Part shown: one piece after another, positions 8,056 to 16,041 of the stretch | How the letters are laid out: every line of letters starts with the position of its first letter | How positions within the stretch are numbered: the first letter of the stretch is position 1 | DNA from: Bacteroidaceae bacterium | GTDB lineage: Bacteria > Bacteroidota > Bacteroidia > Bacteroidales > Bacteroidaceae | Assembly: GCA_017650105.1 (NCBI GenBank) | Contig: JAGCFO010000008.1 | Span: 1-38,045 of the forward strand | Length of the DNA: 38,045 nt | Direction: 5' to 3' | Position numbers and translations under genes: made by a program | Notes under the pieces: model-generated | Databases searched by the model: none | Told to the model about the DNA's origin: nothing | Seen by the model: only the letters and a program-made list of their open reading frames with translations

Positions 8056-11000
8056 TTATCTGGCGGATGCACGACTGATGGTACTGATGATAAGCCCATT
8101 CTCGTGCTTTTCAACAGGCTGAGCCTTTGAGGAGGGAGTCGTTTTCCTTTCGGGTACCTGCTGAGGCGGTAAGTATGTCGACGGATGTAGTACAGGCCTG
8201 ATGCTACGTCCCTGACAGCGATAATAGTCGTAGTAAGATGGTTGCTTGCCATTGGCCTTGCTCACGTGCATGAGCCAAGCGTCGTCAGGACTGGAGGCAT
8301 CGAGTGTCGACGACCAGTAGTAGCAGTCGCTGCCACCATCTAAGAGGTTATATCCGCTTCTGTATCCTGCGAAAGGCAGAACAATGGAGTTGGCATTCAC
8401 CTTACTGTGCACCAATACGCCAATGTTGCCAAAACGTGACCAAGTGCAGTTGTTGATGAGTTCGTCCCAATCTTCCTTGGTCGGTATAGCGTAGTAGTAG
8501 CCACAGCCCTGCTTCATTACGTCATCATCGGCATCGATCTGCGTTCTGTTGTCCACTTGGCCGTAGGTGCTCTTTGTGCAGTACTTCGTCAGCGTGTTGT
8601 TAGCCCCTCGGCTGTAACGGTAGTTCTTCCACGAGAAGGTGGTCTTTCCTTCGTCGAAACCTGTCGTTTCAGCCCAGGCATAGTAGTTTCCAGGGTCTGT
8701 CGTCTGGATGGCTCCCACATTGGTGGTTGCCCACAGCGTCCCCGAGGGCAGTCCGAGGTCCACCATCTCGGGCGGTTCCATCTGTGCCCGCCATACGAGA
8801 GGCTTGAATTCGCTGGTTGCGAGTATGTAGGAGGGATTGTCGCTGTCGCGGGCTACGATGCGGAAAAAGATCTTCATCGCGCTGCGCGACTCAGGAGAGT
8901 CGCTGATACGGAAGTCACATTGTGTTGTGGGGATATTTTTTAGCACCGTACTCTGACTTACTTGTCCGCTCGTTTCGTTCATCAGCTCCAAGTCATACAC
9001 ATATTCTCCATAGCGTTTCCCTTGGAATGTTTCCCACTCGAAATGTACTGTCACATCTGGAGTTAGATATGTCATCGTGGGTTCCGTCACATAGATGAAA
9101 GGCTTGTCCACTTTGTCGAGCACGAAAGTCTCCTTCATCTTTGAGTCCTTCAGCCCTTGCATTGCTCCGAGGAAATCAACTCCGCTCTCTGCTATATCCA
9201 TCCACTTGAATATGAAGTTCACGTTTCCCAGCCATTTGTTGGCTTCTTTCTTGAAAGTTTTTCTGAATTCTTCGGAGGTGGCGGAGTTCCCCGAGTATTT
9301 TTTGTAAATGTTGTATATCAGGTTGACATAGGTGCGCTTTGATTCCCTGTATTCCTCCTTGTCCTCTTCGCTGGCATCTTTAGCAAGAACCTTTTCCTCC
9401 GGAATCTTTTTCATCTCGTTCCAGAGGAAATTCGCCAGTTGCTTGGCGATAGCCTTAAAATCACCTTTATCGAGGTTCTTCGCCAGTTCCTTCACATTAT
9501 CGAAGTCGGAATTGAATTCGTTGAACAGCTTGGCGAGAAGCGCCCATTCGGGATATTTGCGCTTGCCGTATCGGAGGTCGAATTTATAGTTGGTGTTGTA
9601 GAGCTTGTCTGCTTCCTTAATGCCCGTTATGGTTTTCCAGAAGGGCTCTATATAGTCATGATAGCCGCTGGTGAGTAACACCAGAATGAGCCTTACCTGT
9701 TCCTCCTGAGGCATATCCAAGAACGACATCCCTTCAGGCATGCCCATTCCATAGACGTTGACGAATATCTTGTCGTAGTCGTTGAACGGTACCTCTATGG
9801 TGCCACTCTCTGTTTCGAAAACCGACGATTCCTTGCCTATGTCCCACAGATATGCATCCCATCCGTCGCCGACCATGTCGATATAGTCGCTGTTGACTGC
9901 CTCAAGGACATAAGGCAGGTGGAAGCGAGCCAATTGTCCCAGTGCGGGATTCATGCTGATGTACTGATCCTCAAGATATATGAGGTACTCTCTTTGAATC
10001 TCGAGGAACTCCAAGTCTTCATGGTCCAGCTCCAAGTTCATCGACTCGGTGTCAAATCCATGGTCTTCAAACCATTCAATCCATTCCTTATAGCTCCTTT
10101 CCTGTATGTCCTCCGTTATCTGACAGGCTTTTTTGTAGGCTTCAATGCCTTCGTCAAGAAGAGCCTCTAGCATCTCCCTGACAGTGGGTGAGGCATCCTC
10201 CTGCCCCACAACGACGAGATTAGATTCATTCATCTTCACCCTTTGGGTGTAGGCATGGATTGTTCTGCGGAAATCGTTGTGCAGACGGAAAGAAGCCGAC
10301 TGGGGCGTGGTGTTGACATGTGTGAGCGACACCCCGCTGAACCTCAGGTCGCGGCTGTCGCTGGTCGTGTTAAGCAGTTCAGTAAAGACAGGCAGGGGGT
10401 TAAGGTTGTTGTAATCGGGCGGAAGGCCTCTGGTCTTCCCCTCATAGAACGCTTTTCTCACCTGCGACACAAAGTCAGGGAACGACGATAGTCCCCGCAA
10501 CAGCTGCACGGCATTGTTGTACTCGGTCAGATTACTTGTTTGCAATTCAGGTGTGCGCATCAAGAGCGCAATAGCCTGCTGCTCAAACGAGAATTCGGGC
10601 GTTTTCCCTGGAAGAGATATCGTTTCGAGATAAGGATTGTCGTTCTCGTCGGTCAGATAATGGGTCTGGAGTCCTGAAGGCGAGACATATGCGGTCACGG
10701 GAAAACTATAGTATGTGGCATTTTTTCTATGCACTCTTCTTAGTCCTGGCGCCGTAGCCTGTTTCTGAATGGGATACTCTCCGTTGAAATTGGCTATCTT
10801 GAAACCGTCGAACATATCTTCTATCGGCTCATCTTCCGGTAGAACAATGTCAAATTCCATTTCAACAGGCGGCAAGCATACTTCTTCCTCAGGCAAATCG
10901 GTAGCGATGCCCTCTCCTATAAGAGTCAGATTCATCAATCCTTCATCCACTGCACTTGACAACACAGGTATACTCCCCGTATAGATCTTGGTAGAAGTTG

Positions 11001-11451
11001 GTCTGAAAAAAAGGTCAAGACTAAGCGACTGGCCAGCAGCTATAGTAATCTCCTTGCCCGACCACTTGGCGCCAAAGATGCCGTCGGCAACAATCATATA
11101 TGTCTCCGGATAGCTGCCGGTGTTAGTAACCGTAATAGTGTTTGACTTGTTGTCGCCAATGGGCACCTTGCCAAAGTCTAGAGAGGAGGTAGCAAAACGA
11201 AGGGTAGGAGACATGTACCACACGCTATCAACCATTTCCACTGACACGGTGCGAGAGACCCCCTCGAACCAGATTGTCTGGTTGCCGTTTTGGCAAGTAA
11301 TGCTGTCAATATGTGAAGCCTCTATGTCGAGCGTCTCGCCTGAGGCAAGGAAGAAGCGCACCATATTCCTCTGACCGTCATCAGCCCAGATATGAGTATG
11401 AAAAGACAGCAAAGCCAAGGTAATCCAAGTAAATAATAATAGCCTTTTCAT
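8056..11451 (-). CDS. Large secreted protein with Hydin-like Ig domain and FISUMP-type C-terminal domain
   Basis: 1,131 residues, signal peptide ending HIWA. Residues ~28-80 carry the motif MVRFFLASGETLDIEASHID...VDSVWYMSP, also found in the small QKDG proteins of this window. Residues ~82-185 are an ASPM-SPD2-Hydin type Ig domain (LDFGKVPIGDNKSNTITVTNTG). The centre (~200-890) is a long charged region of helices that I cannot assign. The C-terminal ~200 residues (MVDLGLPSGTLWATTNVGA, YYAWAETTG, CYYWSS, RSIRPV) match the Fibrobacter major-paralogous (FISUMP) type domain, widespread in Bacteroidales surface proteins. The ATG overlaps the stop of the upstream small gene by 4 nt (ATGA), so translation is probably coupled. 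Function unknown, probably cell surface. Confidence 0.8.
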   Translation of the reverse strand: MKRLLLFTWITLALLSFHTHIWADDGQRNMVRFFLASGETLDIEASHIDSITCQNGNQTIWFEGVSRTVSVEMVDSVWYMSPTLRFATSSLDFGKVPIGDNKSNTITVTNTGSYPETYMIVADGIFGAKWSGKEITIAAGQSLSLDLFFRPTSTKIYTGSIPVLSSAVDEGLMNLTLIGEGIATDLPEEEVCLPPVEMEFDIVLPEDEPIEDMFDGFKIANFNGEYPIQKQATAPGLRRVHRKNATYYSFPVTAYVSPSGLQTHYLTDENDNPYLETISLPGKTPEFSFEQQAIALLMRTPELQTSNLTEYNNAVQLLRGLSSFPDFVSQVRKAFYEGKTRGLPPDYNNLNPLPVFTELLNTTSDSRDLRFSGVSLTHVNTTPQSASFRLHNDFRRTIHAYTQRVKMNESNLVVVGQEDASPTVREMLEALLDEGIEAYKKACQITEDIQERSYKEWIEWFEDHGFDTESMNLELDHEDLEFLEIQREYLIYLEDQYISMNPALGQLARFHLPYVLEAVNSDYIDMVGDGWDAYLWDIGKESSVFETESGTIEVPFNDYDKIFVNVYGMGMPEGMSFLDMPQEEQVRLILVLLTSGYHDYIEPFWKTITGIKEADKLYNTNYKFDLRYGKRKYPEWALLAKLFNEFNSDFDNVKELAKNLDKGDFKAIAKQLANFLWNEMKKIPEEKVLAKDASEEDKEEYRESKRTYVNLIYNIYKKYSGNSATSEEFRKTFKKEANKWLGNVNFIFKWMDIAESGVDFLGAMQGLKDSKMKETFVLDKVDKPFIYVTEPTMTYLTPDVTVHFEWETFQGKRYGEYVYDLELMNETSGQVSQSTVLKNIPTTQCDFRISDSPESRSAMKIFFRIVARDSDNPSYILATSEFKPLVWRAQMEPPEMVDLGLPSGTLWATTNVGAIQTTDPGNYYAWAETTGFDEGKTTFSWKNYRYSRGANNTLTKYCTKSTYGQVDNRTQIDADDDVMKQGCGYYYAIPTKEDWDELINNCTWSRFGNIGVLVHSKVNANSIVLPFAGYRSGYNLLDGGSDCYYWSSTLDASSPDDAWLMHVSKANGKQPSYYDYYRCQGRSIRPVLHPSTYLPPQQVPERKTTPSSKAQPVEKHENGLIISTISRASAR

Positions 11452-11954
11452 CGAATACTGATTTTGTAGGTTACATCATCAACATTTATCAAATAATGCT
11501 TCGCTCCGTAAGACGTTAGTGAGATAGATTCAGGTTTCCCTTTCTCAACTATGAAGTCCTTGACAACCAGTCCGCTTGTCAGCACAACCCTAACGTGCAT
11601 ATCCTTATCGGAAGGCTGAAAGGTGATGGACTCTCCATTACTTCTAAACGGTCTTTCCATCACGGATGGTATGTCCTTGATGCGATTGCCTAGGTCGCCG
11701 TTCAAATAAGTCGTTTTCTTTATGGCTTGAAAAGCGTACTTCACAATGGTCAACGACCCTATAACAACCGTGTCGCCTTCGATTGTAATCTTAGGCTCTT
11801 CAGCCAGGCGAAACAGGACTTGAGAACCGTCTTTTTGCCACACAACAAGACACGGCTCTTCCGATATCGGATCGTCGTCCGCCTGCTGGGCGATTGTACT
11901 CTTTGCTGACAAGAAAGCAATCGCAAAGAAAAAGAAAATGATTTTTCTTTTCAT
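11448..11954 (-). CDS. Small secreted QKDG-motif protein, first gene of the operon
   Basis: 168 residues with signal peptide MKRKIIFFFFAIAFLSAKSTIAQ. Core motif LVVWQKDGSQVLFRLAEEPK, then GDTVVIGSL and KYAFQAIKKTTY. This is the same pattern as the 154-residue protein at 20146-20610 (IAIYQKDGQVAKFAFSEKPV ... NDLVVTTT). The C-terminal ~70 residues (MHVRVVLTSGLVVKDFIVEKGKPESISL ... KHYLINVDDVTYKISIR) look like a type IX sorting-type beta-sandwich. In both loci this small gene precedes a very large secreted protein gene with a 4-nt overlap, suggesting that the products work together, for example as partner or export companion. That role is inference. It is the promoter-proximal gene: a consensus promoter is at 12109-12140. 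Confidence 0.8.
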   Translation of the reverse strand: MKRKIIFFFFAIAFLSAKSTIAQQADDDPISEEPCLVVWQKDGSQVLFRLAEEPKITIEGDTVVIGSLTIVKYAFQAIKKTTYLNGDLGNRIKDIPSVMERPFRSNGESITFQPSDKDMHVRVVLTSGLVVKDFIVEKGKPESISLTSYGAKHYLINVDDVTYKISIR

Positions 11955-12108
11955 ATTTTATCTTTTTTTCTCGTTTTTCAGTAAGCTATAGGTCGTTCTT
12001 CATGGAATGATTCAGAATGCCAGATTTATTAATTTGGTAATGCAAAACCAACAACTCTGTCAAAATGATAAAAAACAGATATCCAAAATGACTTAAGCTA
12101 AGTTTCTG

Positions 12109-12140
12109 CAAATGTACAATACATTATTGATTAGTACAAA
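12109..12140 (-). promoter_or_regulatory. Promoter of the four-gene secreted-protein operon
   Basis: On the minus strand TTTG (12140-12137), 20 nt, TACATTTG (12116-12109) fits the Bacteroidetes promoter consensus exactly. Transcription would start near 12103, giving a ~150-nt leader before the ATG at 11954. Confidence 0.8.
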
Positions 12141-12175
12141 TTTCTGTCTGAAAAAAACACCTTGTCTCTTTTCCC

Positions 12176-12505
12176 TCACCCCATCTTTCTCACGTCGTCA
12201 ATCCTCTTTGGGTCCACTCTGTCGTAGTGAGACTTCAGGAAGCTGCTGAGCGTCTTCTCCGTATACTCCACCGTCAGACGGCAGCCCTCCTTCAGGAAGC
12301 GGCAGGCGGCGCCCCCGTTCATCGTGCGCACCACCAGCCCCTGCTCCGCCCACACGTGGTAGAAGGCGAGGAACGCGAGGCAGGGCACATTGTCCTTGCG
12401 ACACTCCACCTTCGCGTTTTCCGCGCCGTATTCGGTAAGGTACGCCAGCAGCTCCCCAGCCTTCGCCTTCGTGAGCGCCACATCCTTCCTCCCTGCCGAG
12501 TCCAT
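12176..12505 (-). CDS. Hypothetical protein, 109 residues
   Basis: The frame is open upstream to an ATG at 12625. I prefer the internal ATG at 12505 (MDSAGRKDVALTKAKAGELL) because AAGGAG lies 9 nt before it, and because 12540-12640 is low-complexity repeat DNA with TGATGATT/TGATCATC octads and a degenerate GGAGCAGCGA-like hairpin, whose translation (MRLSESSGNSF...) looks non-protein. The product is soluble and basic, has no signal peptide, and has a helical start plus the central CLAFLAFYHVWAEQGLVVRTMNGGAACRFL. I do not recognise the family. It resembles in size and charge the small hypothetical genes left by mobile elements in Prevotella. Stop TGA or TAA context is clear (KMG end). It has no operon partner. 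Confidence 0.5.
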   Translation of the reverse strand: MDSAGRKDVALTKAKAGELLAYLTEYGAENAKVECRKDNVPCLAFLAFYHVWAEQGLVVRTMNGGAACRFLKEGCRLTVEYTEKTLSSFLKSHYDRVDPKRIDDVRKMG

Positions 12506-12802
12506 AAACAGCGACTCCTTCCTGCGCCCCTTCGGCTGCCTGTCTGATGATTTGATTGAGCTTTGCTCTAAATTGCTCACGCTTGGCAGTGTAAACGAGT
12601 TTCCGCTGCTCTCGCTCAATCGCAATTTTATCTGATCATCTCAAAAAGTCCTTCATTTTTAGATACTCTCGTATCTTTGCCGATTGGAGTTGGTGCGAGA
12701 ACTGTGGGGTGTTTTTAGTCGTTTTGGTGTTTCTTCTTTTCTCCCAATCTCCATACCAATTCTTGATTTTTTCGTCCTGACGTGAAGTTTTTCGCCAAAA
12801 AG

Positions 12803-12836
12803 TTTGTTTAGTTCCTTTTTGATTTTGTTATTTTTG
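12803..12836 (+). promoter_or_regulatory. Promoter driving candidate sRNA
   Basis: TTTG (12803-12806), 22 nt, TATTTTTG (12829-12836). The -7 box is exact and the spacing is 1-2 nt longer than usual. No coding gene follows for more than 800 bp, but a hairpin with a T-tract lies 10-80 nt downstream. Confidence 0.5.
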
Positions 12837-12842
12837 CACCAG

Positions 12843-12916
12843 AATTAGGTGAAGATTTTGCTGCTTCCGCCGCGATTGGTGCGGACTGGTTGAACAGAAA
12901 ATCTCTCACCTTTTTC
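12843..12916 (+). ncRNA. Candidate ~75-nt small RNA with closing stem and T-tract
   Basis: The left strand 12847-12859 (AGGTGAAGATTTT) pairs with 12898-12911 (AAAATCT, bulged C, TCACCT) to give a 13-bp stem. The stem is followed immediately by TTTTT, as in an intrinsic terminator. Inside, CCGC and GCGG (about 12867-12885) can form an inner hairpin. A -7 box ends at 12836, so the transcript would be about 70-75 nt. It is not a tRNA: there is no 7-bp acceptor or TpsiC arm. No Rfam family recognised. Confidence 0.45.
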
Positions 12917-12965
12917 TCGTTTATATAGGTGGTATTTGCCCCCCTTGCGAAGGTGGTTCACTCCC

Positions 12966-13037
12966 GGCAAAATCAGATGAGCAGGAACTTTTTGTCATGA
13001 GCGGTCATTTTGGTCAAGGTCATTAAGGTCAAAAGGG
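12966..13037 (+). repeat. Solo left arm of palindromic island A
   Basis: 72 bp with 65 matches to 4833-4904, starting GGCAAAATCAGATGAGC and containing GGTCATTTTGGTCAAGGTCA. The central palindrome and right arm of island A are absent. Instead the sequence continues into GATCCCCTGATTATC, an octad-like stretch. Confidence 0.8.
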
Positions 13038-13132
13038 TCATTTGATCCCCTGATTATCTCCTCCACCTTCTTTCCGGCGCGAGAAACGGGAAGCATGCCA
13101 AGCGACACACTTTTCAAAAAAGCCACCCACAA

Positions 13133-13262
13133 TAGCCCGTGAGTAGGTTTCAGGCTTTCTCACGCCTAATTATAGGGAAAAAGAGGCGTTTTCAGTAATC
13201 TTCTTTGACGTTACGAAGGTGCGACAAACGCCCCGTTCCTGCAAGCAAAACGGGGATTTTTT
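13133..13262 (+). ncRNA. Structured RNA ending in an intrinsic terminator, with an alternative pairing
   Basis: Three elements are visible on the plus strand: a CGTGAG/CTCACG hairpin (about 13138-13163); GGCGTTT (13185-13191) able to pair with AAACGCC (13226-13232); and a terminator with arms CCCCGTT (13231-13237) and AACGGGG (13249-13255), followed by ATTTTTTT. The second pairing and the terminator share bases 13231-13232 and are adjacent, which is typical of attenuators or stacked helices. No gene follows in the same direction for 400 bp, so an independent RNA is more likely than an mRNA leader. Confidence 0.4.
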
Positions 13263-13318
13263 CCACTTTTTTTCCACTTTTTTTTATCGTGTTGTGGCTC
13301 AATCTTTTCGCCAAAAGT

Positions 13319-13361
13319 AACCTCTTATCTCTTACTTCTTACATCATACTTCTTACATCTT
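13319..13361 (+). repeat. Degenerate CTTACWT heptad array
   Basis: CCTCTTATCTCTTACTTC followed by TTACATCATACTTCTTACATC keeps a 7-bp period matching the array at 3983-4066, with more substitutions. Confidence 0.7.
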
Positions 13362-13385
13362 GCGAAGCAAATTCGCTCCCTTTCA

Positions 13386-13438
13386 TGAAAAATCACTTCA
13401 AAGAGGGTGATTTAACGCCTTAAAAGAGAGACAAAAAA
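13386..13438. repeat. Paired flanking element, left copy
   Basis: 22 bp at 13386-13407 are identical to 15781-15802. The following ~30 bp (to AGACAAAAA) remain similar, and each copy then meets a C-rich hairpin. Within the left copy, AAATCAC and GTGATTT form a perfect hairpin. The two copies bracket the DUF1080/oxidoreductase pair in direct orientation. Confidence 0.7.
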
Positions 13439-13575
13439 CCCCGTCTTTCAACGAGGAGCGGGGGAGGGGAGATTACTGCCAGACACGCACATCTCGCCTG
13501 GCTGAAGTGCTGTGATGAACTGCGGTGATGTACGTTTTCGGTGTCGTATTTCCGTCATCACACTGTTTGTTGCAC
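13433..13575 (-). ncRNA. Candidate minus-strand small RNA with terminator
   Basis: Read on the minus strand: a degenerate -7 box TGTCTTTG (13585-13578), a stem formed by TCATCACA (13555-13562) and TGTGATGA (13511-13518), a GCCAG/CTGGC stem (13478-13482 with 13498-13502), then a C-rich hairpin at 13463-13439 followed by TTTTTT (13438-13433). No protein gene on this strand would use that terminator: the nearest minus-strand gene lies downstream, at 12505. The layout, two stems, C-rich terminator, then the flanking element, partly resembles the leader upstream of the methyltransferase. Confidence 0.4.
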
Positions 13576-13626
13576 AGCAAAGACACAACTTTTTCCTATT
13601 TCTCTTCTCACTTTCATTTTTATCTG

Positions 13627-13634
13627 TATATTTG
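13627..13634 (+). promoter_or_regulatory. -7 element of the DUF1080/oxidoreductase operon
   Basis: TATATTTG matches TAnnTTTG, 29 nt before the ATG at 13664. No good TTTG is found 19-21 nt upstream; that region is T/C-rich. Confidence 0.5.
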
Positions 13635-13663
13635 CAATGGAAATCAATTAATATCTAACGGCT

Positions 13664-14437
13664 ATGAAGAAACTATTCACTTTGGCACTATTGACGATTG
13701 CCGCATGCCCGGCTTGTCTGGCACAGACGACGAAAGAGTATCCGAAACCTGAATCGATGAGACCTGGAATGTCGGAGTACTGGACTCCCCAACCAAAGGT
13801 GGTGGAGCCTGGCGACATCAAGCTGGCTACTGCCCCCAGCGACGCCATTGTGCTCTTCGACGGGAAAGACCTCTCTGCATGGATGAACCCCAACGGCTCG
13901 GCTGCCGAATGGACCGTCAAGGATGGCGTGATGACCGTCGACAAGTCGAAGGGCGACATCGTGACCCGCCAGAAGTTCGGCAGTTTCCAACTGCATCTGG
14001 AGTGGTGCGTGCCCAAAGGCATCATAGGCGAAAGCCAGGCGCGAGGCAACAGCGGCGTCTACCTACAGGACATGTATGAAGTGCAGATTCTGGACTGCTT
14101 CGGCAACGAGACCTACGTGAACGGTATGACGGGAAGCATCTACAAGCAGACACCTCCCCTGGTGAATGTGATGCGGCAACCTGGCGAATGGAACGTGTAC
14201 GACATCATCTACACGGCCCCTGTCTTCAAGGAAGACGGCACTTACCTCTACAAACCATTCGTGACGGTCATCCAGAACGGCGTCGTGCTGCAGAATCACA
14301 CGGAGATTCAAGGCACGACAGAATATGTCGGTTTCCCACGCACGGTGAAGCACGGCGATGGTCCGATACGACTGCAGTCGCACGGCGACCCCAGTCAGCC
14401 CATCAGCTTCCGCAACATTTGGATTCGTCCTCTGTAA
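13664..14437 (+). CDS. Secreted DUF1080 protein (3-keto-disaccharide hydrolase family)
   Basis: 257 residues. Signal peptide MKKLFTLALLTIAACPACLAQ, with a Cys near the cleavage site (AACPAC) that could be a lipidation site. Residues ~55-255 are the PF06439 domain, a concanavalin-like sandwich: DAIVLFDGKDLSAWMN, the typical FGSFQLHLEW, GNSGVYLQDMYEVQILDCFG, GDGPIRLQSHGDPSQPISFRNIWIRPL. Members act on oxidised glycosides by hydrolysing or eliminating 3-keto sugars, probably in the periplasm. The gene lies 36 bp upstream of a Gfo/Idh/MocA oxidoreductase, the enzyme class that makes or reduces 3-keto sugars, so the pair probably works on one glycoside. The exact substrate is not visible. Length is normal for a single-domain member. 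Confidence 0.88.
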   Translation: MKKLFTLALLTIAACPACLAQTTKEYPKPESMRPGMSEYWTPQPKVVEPGDIKLATAPSDAIVLFDGKDLSAWMNPNGSAAEWTVKDGVMTVDKSKGDIVTRQKFGSFQLHLEWCVPKGIIGESQARGNSGVYLQDMYEVQILDCFGNETYVNGMTGSIYKQTPPLVNVMRQPGEWNVYDIIYTAPVFKEDGTYLYKPFVTVIQNGVVLQNHTEIQGTTEYVGFPRTVKHGDGPIRLQSHGDPSQPISFRNIWIRPL

Positions 14438-14462
14438 GCGAAAAAAAGTCAAACCATAAACC

Positions 14463-14477
14463 ATGAAAAATATATGA
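14463..14477 (+). other. Four-codon leader ORF overlapping the oxidoreductase start
   Basis: ATG AAA AAT ATA TGA: its stop overlaps the ATG at 14474 as ATGA. It may provide translational coupling for the downstream gene, or be chance in an A-rich ribosome-binding region. Confidence 0.3.
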
Positions 14478-15769
14478 CGACGCGAAGAGACTTCCTGCGC
14501 CAGTCGGCCACTGTGTTGGCTGCCGGCATGCTGATGCCCCACGCTCTACACGCGGGAGCACCCAAGAAGCAGACTGCTGCAAGCGACCGTCTGAATGTCG
14601 CTCTGGTCGGTTGCCGCTCTATGGGTTGGCACGACCTCTCTGACATCATGAGATATCCGGGCACCAGCTGTGTCGCTCTCTGCGACATCGACAGCGGCAT
14701 CCTGAGCAGTCGGGCTGCCGAAGCGGAGAAGAACTGGGGGAAGCGGCCTGCACTCTATGGGGACTATCGAAGGGTGCTTGAGCGTGATGATGTGGACATC
14801 ATCGTCGTCGGCACACCAGACCATTGGCATTGCCTGATAACGACCGATGCCTGCTCGGCAGGTAAGGATGTGTATGTGGAGAAACCTCTGGCCAACAGCA
14901 TTGCCGAATGTGACGCTATGGTGGCTGCAGCCCAACGCTACGGTCGTGTCGTGCAGGTGGGACAGCAACAGCGGAGTGCCGAACTTTGGCACAGCATGAA
15001 GCAGTACATCGACAGCGGCGAGCTGGGACACATCGGGCGTGTGAACGTGTGGGCAAACTTCTCGTATGCCGCTATTTTGAATCCAGCTCAGGACGGTCCT
15101 GTTCCCGAAGGTGTCGACTTCGACATGTGGCTCGGCCCTGCTCCCAAACGCACTTTTAACGCTTCGCGCTTTCATGGATCGTGGCGCATGTTCTGGGATT
15201 ATGGAGGAGGTCTGTTGACCGACTGGGGCGTGCATCTGCTCGATATGGCTCTGTGGGGAATGGACGTCGAGGGAATGCCTCAGCGCGTCGTTGCAGCTGG
15301 TGGAAATCTTGCCTATCCCAATAACTTTTCCGAGACATTCGACACCCTGAGTGTTACCTATCAGTTCCCCGATTACCTCATTCAATGGTCTAACGTGGCC
15401 ATAGAGTCAGGACCTTACGGACGCAACTATGGGCTTGAGTTCAAGGGCACCAACGGCACTCTCATTGCCAACCGCGAGAGCTGGGAAGTGATTCCTCAAG
15501 GCGACAAACTGGAGGCAAAACTGGTGAAGCCGTCGAACAACGACCATCTGGATCATACGAAAAATTTCCTGGACTGTGTGAAGCGGCGTGACATGCAGAC
15601 AGCCTGCCCCATCACTAACGGCAGTCTCTGCGCGAAATACGCACACATCGGCAACATTGCAGCGCGAACGCATCAGGTTTTGACGTACGATGACTCGAAG
15701 CACACCTTCTACAACCGCGAGGCAGATCGCTTCATCACTCCCGCTTACCGCAAACCTTGGAAACTCTGA
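14474..15769 (+). CDS. Tat-exported Gfo/Idh/MocA family oxidoreductase
   Basis: 431 residues. The N-terminus TTRRDFLRQSATVLAAGML is a twin-arginine signal, so the folded protein is exported with its NAD(P) cofactor bound. Rossmann domain ~40-165: LNVALVGCRSMGWHDL (dinucleotide loop), VALCDID, DIIVVGTPDHWHCLI, and the family signature VYVEKPLANS with its Lys. The C-terminal alpha/beta substrate domain includes GGGLLTDWGVHLLDMALWGM. Length is typical. It acts downstream of or together with the DUF1080 protein, probably oxidising or reducing C3 of a sugar or cyclic polyol; the substrate is unknown. It is followed by 11 bp and then the right copy of the flanking element at 15781. The A-rich ATG at 14474 is chosen because it gives the intact Tat motif. 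Confidence 0.9.
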   Translation: MTTRRDFLRQSATVLAAGMLMPHALHAGAPKKQTAASDRLNVALVGCRSMGWHDLSDIMRYPGTSCVALCDIDSGILSSRAAEAEKNWGKRPALYGDYRRVLERDDVDIIVVGTPDHWHCLITTDACSAGKDVYVEKPLANSIAECDAMVAAAQRYGRVVQVGQQQRSAELWHSMKQYIDSGELGHIGRVNVWANFSYAAILNPAQDGPVPEGVDFDMWLGPAPKRTFNASRFHGSWRMFWDYGGGLLTDWGVHLLDMALWGMDVEGMPQRVVAAGGNLAYPNNFSETFDTLSVTYQFPDYLIQWSNVAIESGPYGRNYGLEFKGTNGTLIANRESWEVIPQGDKLEAKLVKPSNNDHLDHTKNFLDCVKRRDMQTACPITNGSLCAKYAHIGNIAARTHQVLTYDDSKHTFYNREADRFITPAYRKPWKL

Positions 15770-15780
15770 AGCCTTCTTGT

Positions 15781-15833
15781 TGAAAAATCACTTCAAAGAG
15801 GGCACTATAAAGGCCTAAAATTAAAGACAAAAA
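15781..15833. repeat. Paired flanking element, right copy
   Basis: 22 bp identical to 13386-13407, then a diverged stretch ending AAAGACAAAAA before the C-rich hairpin at 15834. It lies directly after the oxidoreductase stop. Confidence 0.7.
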
Positions 15834-15857
15834 CCCCCGCTCCGACTGGAGCGGGGG
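15828..15857 (-). terminator. Terminator of the restriction-modification operon
   Basis: A perfect 10-bp stem CCCCCGCTCC (15834-15843) / GGAGCGGGGG (15848-15857) with loop GACT. On the minus strand it is followed by TTTTTGTC, so it terminates transcription coming from the endonuclease gene (stop at 16042). It could also stop plus-strand transcription of the oxidoreductase, but there it lacks a T-tract. Confidence 0.85.
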
Positions 15858-16041
15858 GATGACTTATAAGAGTGTTACTTGCAAATCAATTCTCATAGCA
15901 GATGCAACGATGCGAAGAATCTTGTATTTGTCTTTAGTGGTAGTAGGCACAAAGAGCCATCTATATTCACCTACTTGTATTTGCCTGTTGCTCTTAATAG
16001 TTTTTTCTTGCCCGCTGGCATACGTTTTCATCCATTATTTC

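Noticed and set aside
12843..12916. tRNA
   Set aside because: The length fits, but there is no 7-bp acceptor stem, no anticodon arm and no T-arm motif.
14546..15385. 279-codon minus-strand frame within the oxidoreductase
   Set aside because: The sense strand encodes a complete Gfo/Idh/MocA enzyme; the antisense has no recognisable features.
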